64,000 bases of DNA from positions 59,614,232 through 59,678,231 of the forward strand of contig NC_071668.1 of the NCBI RefSeq assembly GCF_028554725.1. The letters run 5' to 3'. Below are positions 50,820-60,302 of the stretch, one piece after another (the stretch's first letter is position 1; every line of letters starts with the position of its first letter). The notes below the pieces were generated by a model. That model did not search any database. It was not told where the DNA came from and saw only the letters and a list, made by a program, of their open reading frames with translations. The position numbers and the translations under genes were made by a program. Source of the DNA: Zeugodacus cucurbitae (lineage: Eukaryota; Arthropoda; Insecta; Diptera; Tephritidae).

Positions 50820-51585
50820 CATTTTTTTAGCTGGGTTGTTTGCTGGAAACATTAAGGTTATATAGTTAACCGATCTGAACAATTTCTTTGAAGATTATAT
50901 TATTACCTTAAGCAGTAATCCACGTCAAATTTCGTGAAGATACCACGTCAAATGCGAAAATTTTCCATACAAACCATTGATTCCGATCGTTCAGTTTGTA
51001 TGGCAGCTATATGCTATAGTGAACCGATCTGAACAATTTTTTCGGAGATTAAATTATTTCTATGAGCAATAACTCACACCAAATTTCGTGAAGATATGTT
51101 GTAAAATGCAGAAGTTTTCCATACAAGCCCTTGATTCCGATCGTTCGGTTTGTATGGCAGCTATATGCTATAGTGAACCGATCTGAACAATTTTTTCGGA
51201 GATTAAATTATTTCTATGAACAATAACTCACATCAAATTTCGTGAAGATATGTAGTAAAATGCGGAAGTTTTCAATACAAGCCCTTGATTCCGATCGTTC
51301 AGTTTGTATGGCAGCTATATGATATAGTGGTCCGATATCGGCAGTTCCGACAAATGAGCTGCTTCTGAAAAAAATAACATCTGCAAAATTTCAAAACGAC
51401 ATCTGAAAAACTGAAGGACTAGTTCGTATATATACAGACGGACAGACAGACGGACATGGCTAAATCGACTCAGCTCAACATACTGATCATTTATATATAT
51501 ACTTTATAGGGTCTCCAACGCTTCCTTCTGGGTGTTACAAACACGTGACAAACTTAATAAACCCTGTTTGTTCAGGGTATAATAA
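50820..51585 (+). repeat. Repeat B with three 154-bp tandem units
   Basis: Units begin 'tgaacaattt' at 50876, 51030 and 51184, each containing 'tttcgtgaagata', 'gattccgatcgttc' and 'gtttgtatggcagctatatg'. Next come 'cagacggacagacagacgga', 'cgcttccttctgggtgttac' and a terminal hairpin ACCCTG-tttgtt-CAGGGT followed by ATAATAAA. This is a very common interspersed repeat type in higher flies, and its 3' module resembles that of repeat A. Confidence 0.8.
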
Positions 51586-51949
51586 AAGATAGCCCATCAT
51601 TTTTATCTTCTTCTAATCTAATGGATCAGAATTGGCTTCTATTCAGCTTAGAACATAATAGTCTAGAGAGCATACAACACCTCAACTTAATCCTGTGAAA
51701 AAAATTGCTAGAGACATTCTTTGAAAATAATAAAAAGAAGGTAAGAAGTGAATGCCTTGTTGGTCGGATGAATATCAAATCTATAGTTTAACTTCAGTTA
51801 TGTTGAATCCATTATTTATTATTATTTGTTCCTTTGTTTTCAATGTTGTTGAAGAGGTATTATCTATATTCGTTCCTTTTGTTTTTTTTTATTAAATATT
51901 ATTTTCGAATTTTTGATTCATTTAAAATATTTTTTTCGATCTTTATTGG

Positions 51950-52240
51950 TTAATAATTACATTGAATATGACATTGAAGAGGCACCCGTGCTGGTGGTGC
52001 TTTAGTTACGGGATCACACTCAAATTCGTCTCTGCATTCATCATCCGTACAATAGACCGAATCTGCTCCGTCACAGTAAACCACAGGATATTTTGTTTTG
52101 CATATCTGATGATTATTGGTGACATGCCCGACTTGGGAACGACACTGACTGATCTCTCTTGCCTGCAGCAATACAAGCAATTGTATCGTTATAACGGCGA
52201 AAATTGCAAGTTTTGCAAAGTATTTGTGCTGACGAAACAT
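51950..52240 (-). CDS. Secreted six-cysteine peritrophin-like protein lacking CBM14 (gene A)
   Basis: 96 residues from the ATG at 52240; the extra upstream codons start with TTG, and this ATG aligns with the start of the paralogue at 62669. Residues 1-27 form a signal peptide (hydrophobic 'LAIFAVITIQLLVLL', then 'QA'). The mature part has six cysteines at 33, 47, 56, 64, 69 and 75, spaced C-x13-C-x8-C-x7-C-x4-C-x5-C, with 'PVVYCDG' and 'SVYCTDDEC'. It ends 'LQCHIQCNY' with two further cysteines. The C-terminal chitin-binding domain of its paralogues is missing. AATAAA (51942-51947) lies three bases past the stop, so this is the natural 3' end. It is likely secreted; chitin binding is not demonstrated. 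A decayed paralogue remains possible. Confidence 0.7.
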   Translation of the reverse strand: MFRQHKYFAKLAIFAVITIQLLVLLQAREISQCRSQVGHVTNNHQICKTKYPVVYCDGADSVYCTDDECRDEFECDPVTKAPPARVPLQCHIQCNY

Positions 52241-52337
52241 TCTTTGGAAACTCAAATATATAAAGGTATTTCACTAGCAGGGATAATACAACCGTTTATG
52301 TTCACTTCGAACTGTTTGCTAAAATTCGAAAATTTCT

Positions 52338-52347
52338 CACTTTTATA
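52338..52347 (-). promoter_or_regulatory. TATA box of gene A
   Basis: TATAAAAGTG lies on the minus strand, followed at position +31 by AAACAGTT (52317-52310), a likely initiator region. The ATG is about 70 bases past that. The same arrangement precedes the paralogues at 62669 and 60173. Confidence 0.7.
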
Positions 52348-52390
52348 CGTTGGTATTGGCATCCCCGAAATACCAACAGTTAGGCGGTGA

Positions 52391-54568
52391 TTTTTTAATT
52401 TTTTAATCTCTGAAACATACTCTTGTTAATATAATTAATTTGCTTCCTTGCCTCTTTTATTTTTAACATCGAAAGATAAAATTTTGCAGATGTCTTTGTC
52501 TTTACTAATTGTTGGCTATGGATACCGATTGTTTGTTATACCCAAAACTTCCAAAGAGAAAGGTATATGCTTATATGTATGTATATCAAGATGATTTTGA
52601 GACAAGACGACTTCTGTGATTTCGGGTACAAAGTTACAACCAAAATTCTATAAGAACCACACCAGAATTCCCATAAAAAGTTTCTTAGTCATATTTTTGA
52701 GGTTTATAGGGATATCGGGCAACAATCAGGCCTATCTGATATATACCTAGTATATTGTTAGTATAAAAGATATCTTAATATTACCTAAATTACCAATATT
52801 AAATATATGAAATTCGTCTATATTTTTCCCTAACTCCCATACACCCTATATCATGATTTCAGCACATCTTATTAATAATAATCAATTAGCAATTTTGTCG
52901 AATAGCGAAAAATGAATTGAAAAATTGCTTGTAAAATGCGAAAGTATTATTTGTTCTGCTGCACTCGAACTCAACACTCTCTTAATTGGTTAATAAGTCA
53001 CATGACATTCTTTAATTTAGGTCAGAAAAATTAGTAAAAAGTTCTTCACCTCAATTTTGATATCATGTGAATGTTATGCTGTCTAAAAGTTTAAAATAAG
53101 AAAGTTACGTGGGTATTCTTCCAATTAATCTCCATTTGGAGTTGTATTTTAAGCTCTAACAAGTTAATTAACTTTTTATTTATATATATTCATTCATTTC
53201 ATCATTATCCAAATTGCTGTGTCTGAAATAAATAGGGAAGATATAGAGAAAATGGATCTCTTACTACCAATATAAGTCTCTTAAAACTGTTAGATTATAA
53301 AGTCTATGAATAATTTAGTGGCTCACTTGTAAACAGTCGATGATTAGATTCATAGAAAATTATTACGAAATTGAACGGGACTGACATTAGACTTAAATAA
53401 AAGACCGACCGAAATATTAGGTCCATCTTGAAAGAACCAGCTAACTAAAAAGTGAGCTGTCCTCCATAGGAAGATCGGTTATATTCTGAATTATTCACCA
53501 AAATGTTGCATTGAATTGGCTGGAAGATTTTTCGACTCGCAAAGTGTTGAAAAATCAGGTTAATCAAAGTGTTGAAAAATTAGTTTAAATTCTTTCTAGA
53601 GTCTTTATTTTCTAGATCTTAGATTAGATAAGAAAAAAGAAAGTTAGAAAAACTTTGCTTTGGAAAGTCTTCATACCACTCAATCCTTAACCTAACATAC
53701 CTTTATCTGTTGTGCGAGTTTTTAAAAGAAATGGTGATATAAACTGGGGTAAATCATACAAGTGTACGAAGTCTGGAATAAATCTATATTTCCGAATTCG
53801 ATTATTATCAAGTATGATAAAAATAAAAATCGTGAAATATTTTTCTTGACATTAATCAGATATGAAATCATTGAGGCTCTTTTGGGCTTTCATAGCATTG
53901 TGCCAGTGTTATTCGGATCCACTGAGCAATTTGCTCTTAGTAAGGTTACATGCCGTGAGGCTAAATAAATAAGGGGAGATTGAGACATTGAGACACTTTC
54001 TTCTTCATTGTCGAGATTTCGTCTGTCGTGTCGTGATTACAAATTCGTGAAAGGCTCAAAGCGTTTTGTCGTCACTTGCGTGTCTTGGAAATCCATTTTG
54101 AGATGTATGCGACATCACAAAGGAATAGCTTTAGCTGTCCAAGTGGGATATCTTGTGGCACATCAGATCAGGCCCTTCAACATAACCTAATCTAATCTAT
54201 CCGTTCTTAAAACAGGTTATACAATTGAAGACTTGTTTTTACAGTCTTTCCAATAGCTAAATATCAAAACCTACCAAATTCAGTCAACTGTCCATGTTGG
54301 TTAGATAGGTGGTTTACGCTCTCACTTCTAAAGGTATGAGAGTTGTGCTGCGATTAATACACTTCGTGTAGTTGCAGACTTTTGCGAGCGCCTAACCGTC
54401 GCTTCCTAAAACTTTACTCTTCTCAGAGTACTATATCACTGTTTGTGTTTCTCATTTGCTGATTGATGTACATTAATTTTTCAAGTTTTATTTTTGCCGG
54501 CTGCCAACTTAGGGTCTCACTTTCTCTTCGCCTACTACAAGTCTTCGCGCAATTTTTCTCCAAATATT
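52391..54568. other. Non-coding DNA with a possible retrotransposon scrap
   Basis: No gene recognised. Around 53990-54185 the plus strand reads 'ETLFLLHCRDF' with stops further on, which resembles the Cys/His tail of non-LTR ORF2 proteins ('ETxxHFLLHCP'), but the match is too short to be sure. Confidence 0.4.
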
Positions 54569-55375
54569 CAGAAGATATTACGTCATAAATATACTGCGCG
54601 CTAATAATCGTTTGAGTGGTAGGTATACAGTTTTAATGAAACTTATTGGTTATTGTACATAAGTGATAAGTGGGTCGAGTTTGCCCAAAAAAAAAAAATA
54701 AAATAAAACATAACGCAATGAGAAGATATCACTATTCCAATCATTTAGCAATATGATATGTATAAATATTTTTCTACGAACTAAAATGGCGTTGATAACA
54801 CCAAATAAACATTCGACAATGAAACAACTAGATTATTTTAAAATAAAGTGAGATCAGGAAAACATACTTATCATAAACAGTTTTGTAGAAGCGATGAGTA
54901 GTTCCGATTGTTTTAGATATAACAACGACTACCACATGCGGTGTATCTGATGGGGTTGGAGAGACTAAAGTGTCCACTTTAGGTAATATTCTTGTGCTCG
55001 TTACTATTTCCGAAAGGGAAATCTCAGCAGAGAGTTCTTGAATATATTCTCGCAGAGTGAGTTCAAAAATAAAGAAACGTGTTTGGCTTGTTAAATCTTC
55101 AAAGACTCTTAATCAATTGGTCACTTATTTACTTACCGCCACTTGACATAGATCTTACCTAAAAAGCACTCACGCACAGTTAAACACATCCATGTTTGTA
55201 TGTATACTTTTTTATATTCTTGGACTTTAAAGGTTCATCAATCAAAATAATACGTCAGATATAGATTGTAGAAACACCTCTTCAACTAATTGATTGACTA
55301 GATAATTAAAAGTAATAAACAAAACGAAAAAAAAATACAAATTGGTGTAATCAATGTCAACTGATTAGTGCTGTC
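54569..55375. repeat. Segmental duplication, copy 2
   Basis: This is the partner of 49949-50695, about 4.65 kb away and in the same orientation. The two copies bracket repeat B and gene A. The core at about 54896-55065 is nearly identical to copy 1, and the AG|GTAAGATCT motif is preserved. The flanks have small indels, including a longer segment between the donor-like motif and the core. Confidence 0.75.
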
Positions 55376-55737
55376 CATTTACTTGTACAATTACATTTCT
55401 TAGAGCTTATTGATAAGTACAAGAGTTGTAAAACTTTGATTCAAGTAATATTATTTGGTGAAGATTCATTGATAAACTATTCGATGACGCATGGAAGTTT
55501 TCTAAATTACTGTTTTCGAGCATATTTTGTTTTTTTGTTTTTTAACCCAAACGATTACCCTCCTCCCGCCCAACCGACGCGTGGGGCGCAGTCCGCATAC
55601 GAGCGGAATTTGCCGAGTCTAGAAAGGCAAGAGATTTTTAAGCGTCCGGTTCTCAAACTGCTCAGCTACAGAAAGAAACATTTCAACAGCTGAGATTTAA
55701 AAATATATAAAAACAAAAAGTTAAAAATTTCTGAATA

Positions 55738-58674
55738 TTATTTATTAAGAGAAGACAAAATAGTTTTTTTGATGCTAAATATTGAGTCAGATGGATCAAA
55801 TGTGCTGGAATGCGAATTAAAATCATGACATATTCGGCAGAATGGTTCATTTAACTCAAAATTTGTTCTAGAAGATTTTAGAAATAATGGTCTAAACTGC
55901 CTGGATGAACGCAATGGGACATTAAACTTAATATCAGACAAAAGAAATGAACTACAAACTAAACCATTCAGAAGTTTTACTAGAAAAATTATACCTAGCA
56001 TTTCTCTGCGACTAGTGAGTGTGGGAAGACTTATAAGTTTTAAACGACTAGTATACGGGGGAAGATTCAATCTTGAATCCCAATGTAAGTGGCCTAAAGC
56101 AAAAAGTAAAAATTGTTTTTGAACGGACTCAAGCTTATCAGAATGGGATTGATAGCTAGGATTCCATACCACAGAACCATACTCCAATATAGGCCTTACC
56201 AATGTTGTAAAAAGAATTTTAGTAATATACGGATCACTAAATTCTTTAGACCAACGTTTAACAAAGCTAAGAGCACCTTTAGCTTTTAAGACAATTGAAT
56301 TTACATGAGAATTAAAATTTAGTTTAGGGTCCATATTAACTCCTAAATCAACAAAGCTAAAAACTTGCTCTAAACTGAAGTTATTTATTACATAGGGGGA
56401 AAGATCAACAGTTCTACGGGAAAAGCACATCGTTTTACATTTTTTAAGATTCAGTGGCATATCATTTTTGTGACACCAAGTAACTAAATTATTTAAATCC
56501 GATTGCAACTCAGTCCTTTCTTTATGAGAAGTATATGATTTAAAAAGTTTTACATCATCCGCATATAATAAAATTTCTGAAAACTTAATTACTGAAGGTA
56601 TATCATTGATGAACAACAAGAACAGAATCGGGCCGAGATGACTACCCTGTGGAACCCCTGAAGTGACACTAATTGAATCGGATAATGTATTATTAAATAA
56701 AACTTGTTGTTTTCTGTTAGTAAGATATGAGGATACCCATTCAAGAAGTCTTGGTTGAAAACCAAGAAGATTCAGTTTTTGCAAAAGAATTGAGTGGTTT
56801 ACTCTATCGAATGCTTTACTAAAGTCTGTATATATAACATCAGTATTCTTATTATCCCTAAAACCCATTGACACATGGTTTACAAATTCAAGCAAGTTAG
56901 TTACTGTAGATTTCCCTTTACAAAATCCATGTTGAGAGAATGAAATTAAAGGAGAGATTAAGAAAGTTATTTGGTCAGTGACAATAGCTTCAAAAAGTTT
57001 GGGTATAGCTGACATTTTAGCTATCCCCCTATAGTTCTCAACAGATGATCTAACTCCACTTTTATGCAAAGGTAATATAAAAGAGTTTTTCCACATTGAC
57101 GGAAAAATGCCTTGTTTAAGAGATAGGTTAAAAAGCTTAGTTAAGGGCAGATAGATATATTTTGCGCAATTTTTAAGAAAGCTTGAGGGAATCATATCAG
57201 GGCCATATTTAAACGAATTTTTTAACGTAACTAAATAATTTAAGACATCTGTTTCAGAAATAATTGGTGTATTAATTACAGTACTCGGACATAACACTTG
57301 ATGATATGGCACATTCATAGGGTAGTTTGAACAATAATTGGATTTGAAGAATTCTGCAAACATATTAGAAATAATATAATTGTCACATGACATTGTTGAT
57401 TTATATTTCATCGCAGACGGAAAATTTGAAATCCTGCGTTTGGAGTTAACGAAACCATAAAACAATTTCGGATTACGAATAATATTATTTTTTACTTTGA
57501 TTATGTAGTTTTTATAACATTTTTTGTTAAGTTCCTCAAACTGACGACGCAATTTAGAATATTTTAAATAGTCAACAAGAGCTCCAGTTCTTTTATAAAG
57601 TTTAAAAGCACGAGCTTTTTTATTTTTTAATTTACATAGCTCATTCGAATACCACAAATTTGAACTTTTTCTTTTGATAATAAAACATTTCGGAACAAAT
57701 CTTTCAAAAATATTATAAATTGTTTCATTAAAATGTGATACATTTAATTCAATATTACCACTATAATCAGGCCAAGTCAATTTAGAAAGTTCACAATTAA
57801 TCTTTTTGAAGTTAGCTTTCGCAAAGTTGAACCGAGAACAAAGGTCCTGTTTATTGCATACAAGTAATTCGTCTATGATTTCGATATTAATTTCCAAGGC
57901 AGGGTGATAAGAGTCCTCTGGCAAAACTAAAGGATCAGATCGGACCACAGAAACTGTTGAAGAATTATCAACATAGACCAAATCTAAGAATTTACCAAAC
58001 TTGTTCGGAATTAAGTTAATTTGGTTAAGACCCATCCCAGACATTTCTTCCAAAAACTCATTAAAGCTTAAACGAGTGCAAAAAGGGGTAATGCAATCGT
58101 CAACAGATTTCCAAGATACACACGGTAAATTGAAATCGCCTAGAACAATTATGTAATCAGTATTCTTAGCAATTGAAAAAACATTATTTATTAAAGAAGC
58201 ATGCTGCGTATATACAGATAAGTCCGATTGAGGCGGAATATAAGATAAAGTTAGATAAATAGAACATTTATTAATACAAATTCGTATGCACTTAAATTCA
58301 ATAAAGTCCGCATGAGGAACTTCTACTTCTTCAGATGGAATTGAAGAATGCACAGCAAATAGTACACCCCCCCCGACTCTGTTCAGTCGATCGCATCTAA
58401 AGATTTGAAATTCACTATTTAATATTTCGTTATCAAAGATATGAGGTTTAAGCCAAGTTTCAGTAAAAGCGATGACTTTAAAATTACAATTAGTGCTGTT
58501 CAAATACAATTCTTTTAATTTTGTATTTAAACCCCTTACATTTTGATAGTGAATTTGTAATGAATTTTTTATAATTAGTTTTTTGAATCCGCGGCATTTT
58601 TTGGAATATGAGCAATTACAGTTTGTTTTTGTTGCTTTTGCTCGAATTCGCGCACGAAAGCACCAGGTGGCCAA
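55738..58674 (-). CDS. Non-LTR ORF2: APE endonuclease and reverse transcriptase
   Basis: 978 residues without a stop, counted from a TTG at 58674. The frame opens at about 58683, right after a stop, and has no ATG before residue 211. The endonuclease spans residues 40-262: 'HYQNVRGL' (N45), 'TETWL' (E72), 'VLGDFNLP' (D180, N182), 'FLDLVYV' and 'SYHPAL' (H257). RT spans about 500-770: 'FKYGPDMIPSSFLK', 'YTDFSKAFD' (D617), 'TSGVPQGSHLGP' (672-682) and 'LLYADDVKL' (D706, D707). A C-terminal segment carries 'WNPSYQSHSDKLESVQKQFL' and a Cys/His patch ('CRICHDF'). All catalytic positions that I can place are present, suggesting recent activity. The protein nicks target DNA and copies its own RNA into the cut. 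Confidence 0.9.
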   Translation of the reverse strand: MATWCFRARIRAKATKTNCNCSYSKKCRGFKKLIIKNSLQIHYQNVRGLNTKLKELYLNSTNCNFKVIAFTETWLKPHIFDNEILNSEFQIFRCDRLNRVGGGVLFAVHSSIPSEEVEVPHADFIEFKCIRICINKCSIYLTLSYIPPQSDLSVYTQHASLINNVFSIAKNTDYIIVLGDFNLPCVSWKSVDDCITPFCTRLSFNEFLEEMSGMGLNQINLIPNKFGKFLDLVYVDNSSTVSVVRSDPLVLPEDSYHPALEINIEIIDELLVCNKQDLCSRFNFAKANFKKINCELSKLTWPDYSGNIELNVSHFNETIYNIFERFVPKCFIIKRKSSNLWYSNELCKLKNKKARAFKLYKRTGALVDYLKYSKLRRQFEELNKKCYKNYIIKVKNNIIRNPKLFYGFVNSKRRISNFPSAMKYKSTMSCDNYIISNMFAEFFKSNYCSNYPMNVPYHQVLCPSTVINTPIISETDVLNYLVTLKNSFKYGPDMIPSSFLKNCAKYIYLPLTKLFNLSLKQGIFPSMWKNSFILPLHKSGVRSSVENYRGIAKMSAIPKLFEAIVTDQITFLISPLISFSQHGFCKGKSTVTNLLEFVNHVSMGFRDNKNTDVIYTDFSKAFDRVNHSILLQKLNLLGFQPRLLEWVSSYLTNRKQQVLFNNTLSDSISVTSGVPQGSHLGPILFLLFINDIPSVIKFSEILLYADDVKLFKSYTSHKERTELQSDLNNLVTWCHKNDMPLNLKKCKTMCFSRRTVDLSPYVINNFSLEQVFSFVDLGVNMDPKLNFNSHVNSIVLKAKGALSFVKRWSKEFSDPYITKILFTTLVRPILEYGSVVWNPSYQSHSDKLESVQKQFLLFALGHLHWDSRLNLPPYTSRLKLISLPTLTSRREMLGIIFLVKLLNGLVCSSFLLSDIKFNVPLRSSRQFRPLFLKSSRTNFELNEPFCRICHDFNSHSSTFDPSDSIFSIKKTILSSLNK

Positions 58675-58889
58675 AATGATTCATCAAGTAGCAATTGAAA
58701 ATTAACAGCTGAAACGCCAATCTTGAAAGAAGATATGTTTCTTTCGTATTTAAAGTTAAATTTTCTGACATCAATATCAATATCGTTAATTTTTAATTTC
58801 GACGAGATGTAAAACTTTATATCTTCGATTGTGGTATCCGAAGCGAATCTCGAAACGAAAATTGATTTTCGTTGAGGTATTACTCTTTC
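58575..58889 (-). CDS. Non-LTR ORF1 C-terminal part, overlapping ORF2
   Basis: A 104-codon open frame, partial at its 5' end, reads 'RKSIFVSRFASDTTIEDIKF', 'ISSFKIGVSAVNFQLLL' and 'FWPPGAFVREFEQ'. This is the 'SRF-xDTT-EDI ... SSFK ... FWP-G-VREF' pattern of the ORF1 C-terminus in jockey/CR1-type elements as I recall it. It overlaps ORF2 by about 100 bases, and ORF2 lies in the -1 frame. The last codons 'tca aaa aac taa' make a slippery A-AAA-AAC immediately before the stop (58578-58584). An upstream in-frame stop at 58892-58890 ends the open frame, so most of ORF1 is missing. Confidence 0.7.
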   Translation of the reverse strand, partial: ERVIPQRKSIFVSRFASDTTIEDIKFYISSKLKINDIDIDVRKFNFKYERNISSFKIGVSAVNFQLLLDESFWPPGAFVREFEQKQQKQTVIAHIPKNAADSKN

Positions 58890-59495
58890 TTACTGAAAAA
58901 GGTCGACTAAGAAGAAGCAAGGTTTTGCAATAGAAAATGTAAAAGTAGAGAGATATCTGAGATGATAGCATTACCGATCGGCGGTAGCGTACGTACCAAT
59001 CAGACAAGGGAGGAGATGCGACACTCTAAAACGTACTTTATTGATCGCAAGAGGCTCAGTAGGTCTTTTACTATTAGGTTCGAATTAATATGACCTGCAG
59101 ACAATACCGACTGTTGCTCAAAACATGTAAAGCTCAGTTCGTTCACTGAGGTCATTTGAAGTCCGTGTGTCCAATAAAAGGCCTCAAGAGAACGCTGCGG
59201 TAATAATTCGACGAGTCTATTTTTTCTGGTAAAAACATCAGCCTTTTCTTTCCAGAAACCTTTGTCAGGCTTATTTGATAGATGGCAGCTCGCCTTATGT
59301 TAGGATCATATGTAGAGCTAGTGAAATTAATATATGTTATTTGAATATTAGACCAATAAAGTTCAAATAAAAAAAAAAAAGATAATGAAAGAGAATTCTT
59401 CGTGTTTAATATTCGATTAAATAATTTATTATTTAAAATTTTGTACTACCAAAACTTATTGAATACTTAATTTCTAATACAAATTGACTTTTTAA
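58890..59495. other. Non-coding DNA between the retrotransposon and gene C
   Basis: No coding sequence is recognised. It includes the 3' end signals of the gene at 59496-60173: AATAAA on the minus strand at 59430-59425, about 66 bases past its stop. Confidence 0.5.
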
Positions 59496-60173
59496 TCAAA
59501 ACTGTTTACTTATCAGTCGGCTTAGACACCTCGCCTCTTTGGTGTTCTTACACAAACCGTCGAACGCATCGAAGGACATTAAATAGCCACACTCTTGTAA
59601 TAAGAAATAACCGTTAGAGCAACGGTAATAATAACGGCAATTTCTTGGATAAGGATAGGTAGCGAAGACACCTCTACGACAAAGATTTTTGACATTTTGT
59701 GTGTCTGTTGTTATTGTAACTGGAGCTTGTTCTGTTGTTTTTGTTGTTGTTATTGGTGAAACTTGCGTTGTGGTAGTGGTACTAGCTGTTGTTGTTGTGG
59801 TTGCAGTAAATGCTGCAATTATTGTTGTAGGCGTTACTGTTGTACTCTCAGTTATTGTTGTTGCGGGCGCAGCTGTTGTTGTTGTTGACGCATCAACTTC
59901 GTCTGGTAACTCATTTATATCTTCACTCTCGCAGTCGTACTCCTCCAAACATTCATCCTGTGTGCAGTAAGCCGACTCTTCACCATTACAGTAAATATAC
60001 GGATAACGGATTTTACATGTGTTATCCGAATTTGGTATATAATCCGTTGTCTCCGATGCAACCGTGTCACAATCACTTATAATTCGCGCATGTGTTAGTG
60101 CAAATAATTGTAGTGTTATTAAAAGAATAACTGTAGTATTGTTGTATAAATATTGACGTAAGGATAACAACAT
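59496..60173 (-). CDS. Secreted mucin-like peritrophin with six-cysteine and CBM14 domains (gene C)
   Basis: 225 residues from the ATG at 60173. The frame stays open up to 60302, but the TATA box (60261-60270) lies inside that extension, so it cannot be the start. A signal peptide ('TTVILLITLQLFALTHA') ends near residue 29. The six-cysteine domain has C35, C53, C62, C70, C75 and C81 (C-x17-C-x8-C-x7-C-x4-C-x5-C). Residues 95-160 are Thr-rich and probably O-glycosylated. The C-terminal CBM14/peritrophin-A domain has all six cysteines (165, 179, 185, 195, 208, 216) and the aromatic 'CRYYYRCSNGYF'. CBM14 binds chitin in cuticle or peritrophic matrix. It lies on the same strand as its paralogues, with the same promoter. 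Confidence 0.85.
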   Translation of the reverse strand: MLLSLRQYLYNNTTVILLITLQLFALTHARIISDCDTVASETTDYIPNSDNTCKIRYPYIYCNGEESAYCTQDECLEEYDCESEDINELPDEVDASTTTTAAPATTITESTTVTPTTIIAAFTATTTTTASTTTTTQVSPITTTKTTEQAPVTITTDTQNVKNLCRRGVFATYPYPRNCRYYYRCSNGYFLLQECGYLMSFDAFDGLCKNTKEARCLSRLISKQF

Positions 60174-60260
60174 TTTTATTGTTTTTTCACTCCAACTCAC
60201 AACGTCACATTCGCTTATACGTATCACGGTTAACTGTTTGTATTTTTCAGTTAAGTGAGT

Positions 60261-60270
60261 CACTTTTATA
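60261..60270 (-). promoter_or_regulatory. TATA box of gene C
   Basis: TATAAAAGTG lies on the minus strand, with AAACAGTT at position +32 (60239-60232) as the likely initiator and the ATG about 60 bases further on. It fixes the choice of the downstream start codon. Confidence 0.7.
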
Positions 60271-60302
60271 TCAGCGCACAAAAGATATCGACGGGTTCTC
60301 AA

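Larger units (their letters stand above)
55527..58889 (-). mobile_element. Non-LTR retrotransposon, 5'-truncated, intact ORF2
   Basis: It lies on the minus strand. The 3' UTR runs from 55737 to an A-rich tail near 55527 ('gggttaaaaaacaaaaaaac'). ORF2 (55738-58674) is uninterrupted, and the end of ORF1 is open at 58575-58889. Sequence beyond 58890 has stops in the ORF1 frame and does not look coding, so the insertion is probably 5'-truncated. APE endonuclease plus RT places it in the jockey/CR1 superclade. Target duplications are not obvious. Confidence 0.85.

Noticed and set aside
51962..52390. 142-codon plus-strand frame
   Set aside because: It is antisense to gene A and runs through its promoter.
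58786..59007. 73-codon minus-strand frame near the retrotransposon
   Set aside because: It lies in a different phase from the ORF1 end, which carries the recognisable motifs.
59689..59970. Val-rich 93-codon plus-strand frame
   Set aside because: It is the antisense of the threonine-rich linker of gene C.
60174..60302. N-terminal extension of gene C to an upstream Met
   Set aside because: The TATA box of this gene lies inside it, and the signal peptide begins only at the downstream ATG.
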